This document shows, piece by piece, positions 25,152 to 33,858 of a stretch of DNA of 64,000 bases. The notes below the pieces were generated by a model. It was given only the letters and a program-made list of their open reading frames with translations. It made no database searches and had not been told where the DNA came from. The DNA is taken from the NCBI RefSeq assembly GCF_036116635.1, contig NZ_CP107995.1, positions 8,804,001-8,868,000 of the forward strand. The letters are read 5' to 3'. The stretch is from Amycolatopsis sp. NBC_00345. GTDB lineage: Bacteria > Actinomycetota > Actinomycetes > Mycobacteriales > Pseudonocardiaceae. A program made the position numbers and the translations under genes. How positions within the stretch are numbered: position 1 is the first letter of the stretch; each line of letters starts with the position of its first letter.

Positions 25152-26604
25152 TTGAGAAGCTGCTCCCCGCATCCTGCCCATACGGCGCCGCCTGCCACTG
25201 GGCCGGAGTCAGTGCCCGGCTGGTGTCATGGGCGACGAACGTCCAAGGCCCGCTGTACGTGTTGGCCGTGAAGTGGTTGTCCTGCGCGAAAGTGATGGCC
25301 TGCCCGACGACGTCGCCCTTGTACGGTGACCAGTCCGGGTAAGTGCCGTAGTTCGAGAGGATCGCCATGCGGCCGCAGAAAACGCTGCATCCGAGGTGCG
25401 CGGGGTCGAAGGTGAACTGGTTGTCGTGCACCGTGACGTGCTGCGTTTTCCAGCGGCAGTCGTCATACAGCGGTTTCTGCGCGATCGAAGGCGCCGTGCA
25501 CTGGGCCTTCGTAGCGAACGGCGTGCAGTAGCCGGTGGAAGTGTTGGCCGGGCTGTTGCAGAAGCGGTCCGCGTTCTCCCACAACGTGATGCCGCCCCAG
25601 TTGTCCTCGAAGGTGTTGTCGCCGATGTCGATCTGGTGCGTGCGTGCTGTGAGGCGGGGCTCGCCGCCGGACTCGGAGAGGTAGATCGTCGCGACGGGGA
25701 AGTTGTCGCCCTTCGTGGCTTTCGCGAGGCCCGCGACGATGCCGTTGCGCCGGAACACGTTGCCGCGGACGGTGAGGTTGTGGCTGATTTCGTAGAATAG
25801 CGCCTCGGCCTCGTTGTCCTCGAAGAGGTTGTCCTGCACCAGGAAGTCGTTGTCGTTCGTGTCGGCCCAGAGGCCGGGGCCGTGGTTGCCGTGGACCCAG
25901 TTGCCGCGCACGTCGGCGCCGTTCACCGCCCAGAACTTGACGCCGCCGCTGCACCCGCAGCCGGGCGCCTTGGCCTCCCAGTTGTCGGTGTTGTTGCCGG
26001 TGATCTCGTTGTCTTCGAGGACAAGGCCGGTGATGCCGTCGCCGGCGCGGTAGGCGTTCATGCCGTACTGGCCGTTGTCGCGCAGGCAGCTGTGCCGGAC
26101 CTCCTGCCGGTCGCCGGCCATCAGCGCCGCGCCGCGGTTGTCCTCGACGGTGGCGTTCTCGATCACCCAATGGCTGCCGGAATCGTGGTTGACCACACCC
26201 TGGTCCTGGGGCGCGGCGAAGTTCCGCACGGTCAGGTTGCGGATCACCACGTCGCTTGCCGTCCCGGCGAAGGCGAACAGGTTGGCGCCGCGCCCATCGA
26301 GGACCGCGCCGGGCGCGACGAGGTAAACGTCGCCGTCCTTGGGGCGGACCTGGCCGTACTGGTCGCCGCCGAGGGTGTGCGTGCCGGGCTTGAGCCAGAA
26401 CGTCGTCCCGCCCGGCGCCGCCTGCGTTTTCAGCTCCAGGTCGTTGTCGACGCCGGGGTCGGCGACCACGGCGCCCGCGGGGGCGGCCGGGTAACTGTCC
26501 GGCTGGTTCCCGCACGCGTGCCCCGTTGTTTCGGCGGCCTGAGCGGTGCTCACCCCGCCCAGTAGCAGCACAAATCCGAGCACCGAAGCCACCGCTCTAC
26601 CCAT
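25144..26604 (-). CDS. Secreted right-handed parallel beta-helix protein (paralogue)
   Basis: A 486-residue secreted protein. Residues 1-23 are a Sec signal peptide ending STAQAAE. The rest is a beta-helix closely matching the lipoprotein at 20457, rung for rung: TGNNTDNWEAKAPGCGCSGG, GLWADTNDNDFLVQDNLFED, DNTFEDNWGGITLWENADRF and CNSPANTSTGYC have clear counterparts there. It lacks the lipobox and tether, so it should be free outside the cell. Family roles are binding, lyase action or C5-epimerisation of uronic-acid polymers. It is convergent with the plus-strand locus. The C-terminal Leu and stop come from the palindromic repeat, so its natural end may once have differed. Confidence 0.85.
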   Translation of the reverse strand: MGRAVASVLGFVLLLGGVSTAQAAETTGHACGNQPDSYPAAPAGAVVADPGVDNDLELKTQAAPGGTTFWLKPGTHTLGGDQYGQVRPKDGDVYLVAPGAVLDGRGANLFAFAGTASDVVIRNLTVRNFAAPQDQGVVNHDSGSHWVIENATVEDNRGAALMAGDRQEVRHSCLRDNGQYGMNAYRAGDGITGLVLEDNEITGNNTDNWEAKAPGCGCSGGVKFWAVNGADVRGNWVHGNHGPGLWADTNDNDFLVQDNLFEDNEAEALFYEISHNLTVRGNVFRRNGIVAGLAKATKGDNFPVATIYLSESGGEPRLTARTHQIDIGDNTFEDNWGGITLWENADRFCNSPANTSTGYCTPFATKAQCTAPSIAQKPLYDDCRWKTQHVTVHDNQFTFDPAHLGCSVFCGRMAILSNYGTYPDWSPYKGDVVGQAITFAQDNHFTANTYSGPWTFVAHDTSRALTPAQWQAAPYGQDAGSSFSSL

Positions 26605-26692
26605 CGGGCCAAGCTACGTCCGCGTGACTTCCCCGTCTCGGCACCGACGGGTGAACTTGAAATTCGCGCGACGCGGCCCGGGCGGGCTTGCC

Positions 26693-27212
26693 ATGCTGCC
26701 CCGCGTGATCGACGACTACGCGCTCGTGCGGCGGGCGAAAATGCGCTGGAACACCCCGCTGGACGAGGCACACGCGGAGTTGCTTCTCCAGCGCCTCGAC
26801 GTCCAGGGCGGGACCGTTGTGGACCTCGGCTGCGGCTGGGGTGAGCTGCTGATCCGCGCGGTCGACGGCACGGCGGCGCGGGGGATCGGCATCGACGTCG
26901 ACGAGGTCGCGCTCGACCGCGGCCGAAAGGCGGCGACCGAACGGGGCGCTGCGGTCGAGTTCGTGGAGCAGGCCGCCGCCGAGTGGCGCGGCACGGCCGA
27001 TCGGGCCATCTGCATCGGCGCCTTGCACACCGAAGCCGCGCGGGAGATCTTCGGCGACGAGTAGCCGTCGCCGTAGGCAGCCGACCGGTTGTCGTGGCGC
27101 GGGCTTCGAGGGCCGGCCGGGTACCGCCGATCAACGCGAGCGGGAGTACGTGTCCGTCTACCGGGGTGTGTTCGGGCTCGGCTACCTGGTGCTGGTCCGC
27201 GATCCCGCGTGA
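26693..27212 (+). pseudogene. Class I SAM methyltransferase, internally deleted
   Basis: The N-terminal half is normal: KMRWNTPLDEAHAELLLQRL, then the SAM-binding glycine motif VVDLGCGWGELLIRA, GIGIDVDEVALDRG and ADRAICIGALH. The frame then stops at 27062-27064. In another frame, from about 27130 to 27212, a typical family C-terminus remains (DQREREYVSVYRGVFGLGY, then LVLVRDPA and TGA). The middle of the Rossmann half is missing and the frames do not match, so a deletion has broken the gene. The start is ATG 26693 or GTG 26705. It lies next to another broken gene, which marks this as a decaying stretch. Confidence 0.7.
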
Positions 27213-27237
27213 ATCCTGTGTTCCGCGCTGACAGGAT
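27213..27237. promoter_or_regulatory. Inverted repeat ATCCTGT-N11-ACAGGAT
   Basis: A perfect 7-bp inverted repeat directly after the stop of the broken methyltransferase and 30 bases before the S53 protease start. It could be a weak terminator for the former or an operator for the latter. The sequence alone does not decide. Confidence 0.3.
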
Positions 27238-27494
27238 CCTGAAACATTCTTCCTAGGCTCCCAAGACATGAGGTACGTGCCGGCAGGCTGTTTGGCGGTC
27301 ACCATGGTGTTGCTGTCCGCCGTGACGGCGCAGGCGGGCGAGCCGCCCAGAACCGTCGTCCCGACCATGGACTACCGGCCGGGCAACGCGGTCGACGCCG
27401 GGCCGACGGACCCGGCCGAGGCGGTTGACGTCGAGGTGTTCCTAATCGGTAGTGGGGGTAGTTCTTCCGGCTCGTGACCGGGTCGGTTGGTGCT

Positions 27495-27745
27495 GGTTCA
27501 CCGGTAGGCGACGCCTGGGGGTTCCGGTCGTTCGACGACTTAGGAAAGAACGGCGCGTCTGCCGGTGAACCGGTGATCGTGGTGGTGGGATGTCGTTGCT
27601 CGAGTCCGCCGCAGGAGGTGACCTCTCGATGTGTTCCCGGGCTGTGAGCTCTTCGACAGAACGAGGTGCCTGCGGTGTGCTGGAGTCACGAACGGCTACT
27701 GAGATGACGGACCGCCGAGTCCCGCGATTAGGGCGCTGCGTGACC
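27495..27745 (+). ncRNA. Putative IS110 bridge RNA with readable donor and target guides
   Basis: Three structures lie in order in the left end. First is a 5' stem 27495-27510/27556-27571 (GGTTCACCGG arms). Next is a target-type loop closed by CCGCAGG/CCTGCGG (27609-27615/27669-27675), with an inner hairpin 27639-27643/27647-27651. Last is a donor-type loop closed by GTCACG/CGTGAC (27685-27690/27739-27744), with inner hairpin GGAC/GTCC. Within the donor loop, CTGAGATG (27699-27706) equals the right end of the element (29037-29044), and CGATTAG (27725-27731) is the reverse complement of core CT plus the left end. In the target loop, GTGTTCC (27631-27637) equals the left target 27436-27442. A right-target guide is weak (CAGAACG, five of seven pairs). 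RNA ends are estimated. Confidence 0.65.
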
Positions 27746-27792
27746 CTGCCTGGACCCGTGACCTGCGTGAATATTGAAGGAGGCGTGACGGT

Positions 27793-29025
27793 TTGACACT
27801 GTTCTGCGGCATCGACTGGGCTGAGTCCCACCATGATGTCGCGATCATCGACGACACCGGAACCGTCGTGGCGAAGGCCCGGATCGGTGACGACGCGGCC
27901 GGGTTCGCCCGGCTGCTGGACCTGCTGGTCGGGGCCGGTGACACCGCCGAGGCGCCGGTCCCTGTGGGCATTGAGACCGATCACGGTCTGCTCGTCTCCG
28001 CGCTGCGCGTCACCGGCCGCACGATCTATGCGATCAACCCGCTCTCGGCATCGCGTTACCGGGCCCGGTACCAGGTTTCCGGGGCGAAGTCCGACGCCGC
28101 GGACGCGGTGCTGCTGGCCAACATCGTGCGCACCGACGCGGCCGCGCACCGCCCGTTGCCGGTCGACACCGACCTCGCCCAGGCGGTGCGGGTGCTGGCG
28201 CGGGCCCAGCAGGACGCGGTCTGGGGCCGCCAGCAGCTGGGCAACCAGCTTCGCTCGCTGCTCAAGGAGTTCTACCCGGCCGCGCTCGACGCGTTCGCCG
28301 GGCTGCCCGAGGGCGGCCTGGCCCGACGCGACGCCCGCACCGTCCTCGCCGCGGCACCTACACCCGCGCTCGCAGCGAAGCTGACCCGAGCACGTCTGCG
28401 GACCCTGCTGGCGAAGGCCGGGCGCCGCCGCAACGTCGACCATGACGTTGATCGGCTCTATGGGATCTTCCGGTCGGAGCGGTTGCGGCAGCCACCGATG
28501 GTGGAGAACGCGATGGGCATCCAGTTCTCGGCTCTGCTGAGCCAATTCGAGGCCGCCTGCGCTGCCGCTGACAGCCTCGCGGAGGCGACCCGGACACATT
28601 TTGAGCAGCACCCGGATGCCAGGATCATCACCAGCTTCCCCGGCCTGGGGCTGCTGGCCGGCGCCCGGGTGCTCGCCGAAATCGGAGACGACCGCGCCCG
28701 CTTCACCGACCCGCGTGGGCTGAAGGCCTACGCCGGCTCGGCGCCGATCACTCGTGCCAGCGGCCGAAAAACCGTGGTCTCGCACCGGCACATCAAAAAC
28801 CGGCGCTTGGCCGCGGTCGGCCCGATCTGGGCGCTGAGCTCGCTCAAAGCCAGCCCCGGCGCGCGTCGCCACTTCGACGCCCGCCGCGCCGCCGGCGACT
28901 GGAACCACCAAGCCCAACGCCACCTGTTCAACAAATTCCTCGGCCAGCTTCACCACTGCCTGCAGACAGACTGCCGCTACGACGAACATCAAGCCTTTCC
29001 ACCTCCACTCACTGCCGCAGCTTGA
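27793..29025 (+). CDS. IS110-family recombinase (DEDD transposase)
   Basis: A 410-residue recombinase. The N-terminal RuvC-like DEDD domain has GIDWAESHHD (D8), VGIETDHG (E61) and GAKSDAADAV (D101, D104), so the four acidic residues are intact. A helical linker follows (about 120-265). The C-terminal Transposase_20 domain has ITSFPGLGLLAGARVLAEIG and LKAYAGSAPITRASGRKTV, the latter holding the expected catalytic Ser (Ser323 by position, Ser316 as alternative). It works with the upstream bridge RNA to join donor and target at a CT core. The TTG start at 27793 follows AAGGAGG at a good distance. No frameshift or stop is seen, so the element looks active. Confidence 0.93.
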   Translation: MTLFCGIDWAESHHDVAIIDDTGTVVAKARIGDDAAGFARLLDLLVGAGDTAEAPVPVGIETDHGLLVSALRVTGRTIYAINPLSASRYRARYQVSGAKSDAADAVLLANIVRTDAAAHRPLPVDTDLAQAVRVLARAQQDAVWGRQQLGNQLRSLLKEFYPAALDAFAGLPEGGLARRDARTVLAAAPTPALAAKLTRARLRTLLAKAGRRRNVDHDVDRLYGIFRSERLRQPPMVENAMGIQFSALLSQFEAACAAADSLAEATRTHFEQHPDARIITSFPGLGLLAGARVLAEIGDDRARFTDPRGLKAYAGSAPITRASGRKTVVSHRHIKNRRLAAVGPIWALSSLKASPGARRHFDARRAAGDWNHQAQRHLFNKFLGQLHHCLQTDCRYDEHQAFPPPLTAAA

Positions 29026-30812
29026 CTTCCAACAACCTGAGATGTCTTTCCGGTGACGCGACGGCACTGGCCGCGTATGCCCGGTCGGTGTCCGATCCAG
29101 CCGGCCCGGATCACGGCCGTTACCTCACCCCGGCCCAGGAACGGGCCCGCTTCGGCCCAGACCGCCGCGGTGACCGGCTGGTTGCGCGTGAACGGGCTGT
29201 CCGTCACCGACGTCAACCCGCGCACGGCCACCGCGCACGGCACCGCGGCCCAGATGGCCACGACGTTCGGCACCCAGCTGGAGAACTACCGCATCGGCAC
29301 GGCGACCTACCACGCCCAGACCACCACGGTCACGGCCCCGGCCGCGGTGGCACCGGACATCCTCACGGTGAACGGCCTGGACAACCTCCCGGCGAAGGCC
29401 GGGAAGCCCGGCACCGCCAAGGATGTCGCGACGGCAGGCGCCACCAAAGCCAGCGCGCCCAAAGCTGTTGCGACCAAAGCTGTTCCAGCCAAACCCGGCA
29501 CCACAGCCACCCCGCCGGCCAACCCCTGCCCCGCCTACCTCGGCCAGACCCCGGCCACCGATCTGCCCGCCGCCTATGGCCGTCCGGTGCAGTGGGCGCC
29601 CTGCGGCTACACCCCACAGGCGGTGCGGGACGCGTACGGCGTCACCGGAACCGGCCTGAACGGCAAGGGGGTGACCGTCGGCATCATCGGCGTCAGCTAC
29701 GAGACGAAGGCGATGGCGGACGCGGACCGGTTCTCCGCGGAGCACGGTGAACCGCAGTTCGCGCCGGGCCAGTTCACCGCGTATGTCCCGGACAACGCGG
29801 GGACCAGCCCTTCCGGCGGTGAGTTCACTATGGACATCGAGGCCGCGCACGCGATGGCCCCGGCGGCGGACATCGCGTACGTGGTCGCCCCCGGCAATCA
29901 CGACGGGCACCCCGTGCTGGACGCGATGACCCGGATCGTGGATGAGCACCTGGCCGACGTCGTGTCCGGTTCGGTCCTCCTCGGCAAGGGCCTGCCCGGC
30001 CTGACCGCCGGGTCGATCGCGCCGTACGAGCAGGCGTTCCAGCAGGCGGCGGTCGAGGGCATCACGGTGAACTTCGCGTCCGGTGATTCCGGCAGCGAGT
30101 CCTACGACGGTGCCCTGCACGTCGCCTATCCCGCCGCGAGCCCGTGGGTGACGGCGGTCGGCGGCACGACGCTGGCCACCGGTCCGGGCAACCAGTACGC
30201 GTGGGAGACCGGCTGGGCCACCGACGCCGCGACGCTGTCCGACGACGGCACCCAGTGGACCCCGGCCCCGCCCGGCGACCCGAGCGGGGCCTCGGGCGGC
30301 GGGAACAGCAGCGGGTTCACACAACCCGGCTACCAGCGTGGCATCGTGCCGCCGGTCATGGCCGGCAGCACACCGGCCCGCACCGTGCCGGACGTCGCCG
30401 CGCTCGCCGACCCGAGCCTCGGCCTGCTGTACGGCCACACCGCGGTCGACATCAAGGGAAACCTGGCCTACACCACGGAAAACGGCGGCGGCACCAGCCT
30501 CTCCTCCCCGCTGTTCGCCGGCGTCGAAGCGCTGATCGTGCAGGCGCACCACGGCCCGATCGGGTTCGCCAACCCGGCTCTGTACGCGCGCTACCGGGCC
30601 GGGGACTTCCGCCCCATCCTGGACAACCCGGCGAGCACACCGGACACGAAGTCCTTCGCCACGGTGGAGCAGGCCGTGGTCGGCGGGGGCACCTGGGTCC
30701 AGCTGACCACCCCGGGGCAGTACGCCGATTCCGACCTGACTTTCGGCCCCGGCTACAACCTGGTCACCGGCCTCGGCTCACCGACCCGCGGGCTGATCGA
30801 CTCGTTCCGGTT

Positions 30813-32132
30813 CTAAGCCCTCCGCCGAAACACCGGCTTCACCGCCCGCCCGCCCAGCCACGGCGACGGATCCCCAGCGTCGAGTGCCTTGCGGTAAACC
30901 ACACAGGCCGCCGCCACGGCGTCCAAGGTCTGCTGCAGGTCCGCGTCCGTCAGTGCGGCGCTGACGACAAACGACGGACCCAGCACGCCGCCCGTCACGA
31001 GCTGGCGCAGGAACAGCGTCCGGTAGTCCTGCGAAGGGCGACCGTCGGCGTCAAGAGTGCCGAAGACCAGATTGCTGTTGCGGCCGCGCACAACCACGTG
31101 GTCCGCCAAGCCATGGCCGGCCGCGATCTCGCGGACACCGACGGCCAGGCGGGAGCCGATGGCGTGCAATCGCTTCGTGATCTCTTCGGTCTCGTAAACG
31201 TCCATCACAGCCATCGCGGCGGCCAGCGAGTGCGTCTCCGCGCCGTGTGTGGTGGAGAGCAGGAAAACCCGGTCCTGGCCGGAATTCAAGCCGCCCAGCT
31301 CCATCAGCTCGCGCTTGCCCGCCAGCGCGGACACCGCGAAGCCGTTGCCCAGCGCCTTGCCGAACGTCGACAGATCCGGCGTGACGCCGTACAGCCCCTG
31401 CGCGCCGTGTTCGGAAAACCGGAAGCCGGTGATCATCTCGTCGAACACCAGCACCGCGCCGTGCCGGTGGGCCAGGTCGCGCAGGCCCGCCAGGTAGCCC
31501 TCGGGCGGGTCGGCCTGCGTCGCCGCCTCCAGGATCAGGCAGGCGACCTGGCCCTCGTGCTCCTGCAGCATCGCCTCGGTGGCCGCGAGGTCGCCGTACG
31601 GGAAGCTCACAGTCAGGTCCGTGATCTCACCCGGGATGCCGGCCGCCATCACCGTGGTGCCGATGAACCAGTCGTCGGTGGAGAAGAACGCGTGGTCGGC
31701 GCACAGGGCCACCAGCGGCCGCCCGGTGGCGGCGCGGGCGAGGCGCACGGCGGCGGTGGTCGCGTCGGAGCCGTTCTTGGTGAACTTCACCATGTCCGCG
31801 GTCGGCACGGTCGCCAGGAACCGTTCCGCCGCTTCGGCTTCCAGAATGGACGGACGCGAGAAGTTGCTGCCCCGCCCAATTTCCCGCTGCACCGCCTCGG
31901 TCACCCGCGGGTGCGCGTGGCCGAGGCTCACCGAGCGCAGCCCCGACCCGTACTCGACGTAGGAGTTCCCGTCGACGTCCCAGACGCGCGCGCCCAGCCC
32001 GTGCGAGATGACCGGCGCGAGGTTCTCCGGGTACTGGTCCGAGCCCTTCGCGTAGGTGTGCGCGCCGCCGGGAATCACCCGGTGCAGCCGCTCGTTCGCC
32101 GCGTGGGAGGCGGGCAGTTCCATCGTCTTCAC
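30813..32132 (-). CDS. Glutamate-1-semialdehyde aminotransferase-like class III aminotransferase
   Basis: A 439-residue PLP enzyme of the class III fold. It shows DVDGNSYVEYGSGLRSVSLGHAHP split over residues about 45-70, TKNGSDATTAAVRLARAATG (cofactor phosphate region), LVFDEMITGFRFSEHGAQG, and the Schiff-base Lys in LSTFGKALGNGFAV. Chlorophyll-type haem precursors use the true GSAM, but copies like this in polysaccharide operons are thought to aminate or isomerise a sugar or its substituent. It is the last gene of the ten-gene operon. GTG 32132 overlaps the RmlC-like stop (ATG 32123 is an alternative). Its stop codon overlaps the stop of the convergent S53 pseudogene. Confidence 0.85.
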   Translation of the reverse strand: MKTMELPASHAANERLHRVIPGGAHTYAKGSDQYPENLAPVISHGLGARVWDVDGNSYVEYGSGLRSVSLGHAHPRVTEAVQREIGRGSNFSRPSILEAEAAERFLATVPTADMVKFTKNGSDATTAAVRLARAATGRPLVALCADHAFFSTDDWFIGTTVMAAGIPGEITDLTVSFPYGDLAATEAMLQEHEGQVACLILEAATQADPPEGYLAGLRDLAHRHGAVLVFDEMITGFRFSEHGAQGLYGVTPDLSTFGKALGNGFAVSALAGKRELMELGGLNSGQDRVFLLSTTHGAETHSLAAAMAVMDVYETEEITKRLHAIGSRLAVGVREIAAGHGLADHVVVRGRNSNLVFGTLDADGRPSQDYRTLFLRQLVTGGVLGPSFVVSAALTDADLQQTLDAVAAACVVYRKALDAGDPSPWLGGRAVKPVFRRRA

Positions 32133-32677
32133 CCCAACGGTTTGAGTGCCTCGGCCAAGGAGCCCGCGGCTGAATCCCGCTCGGAAACCAGCGCGGCCGG
32201 CAGCGGCCACGGGATCGCGAGTTCAGGATCATTATAGGCGATTGCGACGTCTTCGTCCGGATTGTGCACCCGGTCGATCCGATATGAGACATCAGCGATA
32301 TCGGACAGCGCCTGGAAACCGTGCGCGCAGCCCGCCGGGATGTAAACGCTCTCCTGAGTATCGCCGGAAAGCCGGAAGATCTCGCGGTTGCGGAACGTCG
32401 GCGATTCCGGCCGCAGGTCCACGACCACATCGAAGACCTCGCCGAACGAGCAGCGCACGAGCTTCGCCTCACCATCGCCCGAGCGCAGGTGCATGCCGCG
32501 CAGCACCCCGCGGTACGAGCGGGAAACGCTGTCCTGCACAAACGTTTCCGGTTCGATTCCCACCGACCGGGCCACGTCCGCGTCGAAAGTGCGCGAAAAG
32601 AAGCCGCGGTCGTCGCGGTGCGGCGTCGGCTGGAACAGGTACGCGCCCGCGATGGTCGGCACGGGAATGGCTTTCAT
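32129..32677 (-). CDS. dTDP-4-dehydrorhamnose 3,5-epimerase family (RmlC-like)
   Basis: A 182-residue cupin of normal RmlC length. HRDDRGFFSRTFD, VQDSVSRSYRGVLRGMHLR (with the catalytic His), FGEVFDVVVDLRPESPTF and VYIPAGCAHGFQAL are the family landmarks. True RmlC epimerises the 3 and 5 positions of dTDP-4-keto-6-deoxyglucose; relatives epimerise only C3 or only C5. No rmlB or rmlD is in the window, so which sugar it serves is open. ATG 32677 overlaps the pyruvyl transferase stop, and its stop overlaps the aminotransferase start as GTGA. Confidence 0.87.
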   Translation of the reverse strand: MKAIPVPTIAGAYLFQPTPHRDDRGFFSRTFDADVARSVGIEPETFVQDSVSRSYRGVLRGMHLRSGDGEAKLVRCSFGEVFDVVVDLRPESPTFRNREIFRLSGDTQESVYIPAGCAHGFQALSDIADVSYRIDRVHNPDEDVAIAYNDPELAIPWPLPAALVSERDSAAGSLAEALKPLG

Positions 32678-33858
32678 CGGACCTCCGAAACAGGGAACAG
32701 CGAAGCGGACAGCGCGGCGAACTGGTGCTTCAGCCGTTGCTCGTTCTCCTCGTTGTGCTCGGCCAGCGTCTGCCGCAGCTCCGGCGCGCGCCGGTCCAGC
32801 TCCGCGAACTGCGTGACCAGCCGGTCGACGTCGATCGCGCGGGCCTCCTGGCAGAAGCCGTCCAGGCCCATCTCGGCCATCAGCACGTCGTTCTTCTTCG
32901 CGTACCCGATCGCGAGCGTCGGCTTCCCGAGCTTCAGCGCGCACAACACGTTGTGGTACCGCGTCGCGACAACCGTGCCGACGCCGGCCATCGACCGCAT
33001 CAGCTCGTCCAGCGTCTCCAGTGGGGTGGCGGTGACCAGCGGCGACGGCACGGCCGCCCGGATCTCGTCGACCACCGCGGTGTCGATCTGGTCGCCGATG
33101 AACAGCCGCACCGGCCGGTCCTGGTCGACCAGGTGCCGCACGAAGCGCGTCATAGCGTCCACATAGGACCGATAGATCCGCTCGCCGTCGGCCCGGTCGT
33201 CGTTGCCGCCGTAGTACGCCATCACGCCGACGCCGACCGCGCGCGGGTCCTCGGCCACGGTGGGCACCGGCAGCGAGAACGCGAGGTCGGGGTACACGGC
33301 GTCGCCATCCACCGGCACGCCCATCGAGCGCATCGCCGTCCGCGAAAGCTCGTCGCGGTACGAGCGGTACGCCGCCAGCCGCGCCGTCTGCCGGACCAGG
33401 AACCGTGTGGCCGGCACCGTGATCCGGTCGGCGCCGACGCTCACCAGCGCCACCTTCGTGCCGAACAGCCGCCCGGCCGCGCTCAGCAGGAACAGCGCGT
33501 ACGGGAAACCCCACGGCCGCAACGGAAGCGTCGCCTCGAGCACGCCCATGCCGGGCACGAAGACCACGTCCTGGCGCCGCACCCACGCGGCCGTGCGCAC
33601 GACGTCGACCAGCTTCCCGAACGCCTTCATGGCGATGGACCGCGGGCCCGAGGCCGTTTGGTACTCGTCGGTGTACCAGTTCAGCCGCGTCGCCGGGATG
33701 CCGTAGCGGGCCGAAACCACGTCGGGCCCGCCGCAGAAGGCGGACACGGTGGCGTCCGGGTGCTCGGCGCGCAGATAGCCGAGCACCGCCTCCAGGGAGC
33801 CGTCGTTGCCGAGGTTGCCCGAGCCGAGCAACCCGAACACGCCGACGCGTGCGCTCAC
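32674..33858 (-). CDS. Polysaccharide pyruvyl transferase family protein
   Basis: A 394-residue protein of the PS_pyruv_trans fold, whose members transfer pyruvate from phosphoenolpyruvate to hydroxyl groups of glycans as a ketal and thereby add negative charge. The N-terminal half begins RVGVFGLLGSGNLGNDGSLEA with the family's GN-x-GD-like loop. The C-terminal half has GVGVMAYYGGNDDRADGERI and VVATRYHNVLCALKLGKP, the conserved R-x-H motif. No membrane segment is seen, so it should act in the cytoplasm on lipid-linked units. It overlaps both neighbours by four bases in the operon. Confidence 0.83.
   Translation of the reverse strand: MSARVGVFGLLGSGNLGNDGSLEAVLGYLRAEHPDATVSAFCGGPDVVSARYGIPATRLNWYTDEYQTASGPRSIAMKAFGKLVDVVRTAAWVRRQDVVFVPGMGVLEATLPLRPWGFPYALFLLSAAGRLFGTKVALVSVGADRITVPATRFLVRQTARLAAYRSYRDELSRTAMRSMGVPVDGDAVYPDLAFSLPVPTVAEDPRAVGVGVMAYYGGNDDRADGERIYRSYVDAMTRFVRHLVDQDRPVRLFIGDQIDTAVVDEIRAAVPSPLVTATPLETLDELMRSMAGVGTVVATRYHNVLCALKLGKPTLAIGYAKKNDVLMAEMGLDGFCQEARAIDVDRLVTQFAELDRRAPELRQTLAEHNEENEQRLKHQFAALSASLFPVSEVR

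Larger units (their letters stand above)
27444..29047 (+). mobile_element. IS110-family insertion sequence (about 1.6 kb)
   Basis: The boundaries come from the split S53 gene: left flank ends ...GTGTTC-CT at 27443, right flank restarts after GATGT-CT at 29047. The only shared bases are the dinucleotide CT, which is the core reported for IS110-type recombination; there are no terminal inverted repeats or longer target duplications. The element has a long non-coding left end (about 350 bases), the recombinase 27793-29025, and a short right end (22 bases). That arrangement marks the IS110 subgroup with an upstream bridge RNA rather than the IS1111 subgroup. Confidence 0.87.
27268..30816 (+). pseudogene. 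S53 (sedolisin) protease gene, split by IS110 and frameshifted
   Basis: The gene starts at ATG 27268 with a signal peptide (MRYVPAGCLAVTMVLL, cut after AQA) and a pro-region. It is broken at 27443 by the IS110 element and resumes at 29048. Joining the flanks restores VFLSGDATALAAYARSV, the usual start of the S53 prodomain. A second lesion is one extra base (A at 29159) that shifts the frame at ARFGP; without it AAVTGWLRVNGLSVTDVNP follows. The peptidase domain is intact: GEFTMDIEAAHAMAP with the Glu/Asp pair, and NGGGTSLSSPLFAG with the Ser. A calcium-site tail, FGPGYNLVTGLGSP, follows. Both lesions look recent. The stop overlaps the convergent aminotransferase stop. Confidence 0.85.

Noticed and set aside
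27268..27477. A separate small secreted protein of 69 residues
   Set aside because: Its signal peptide and pro-region join exactly to the S53 gene after the IS. The last residues before the stop are IS sequence.
27444..27792. A protein-coding gene in the IS left end (short frames near 27590)
   Set aside because: The frames are short and motif-free, and the region folds into stem-loops with guide matches, so RNA is the better reading.
29053..30816. Intact S53 protease starting at ATG 29053
   Set aside because: The first about 35 residues from that ATG are a wrong-frame reading of prodomain sequence, and no signal peptide is present, so the gene is best called broken.
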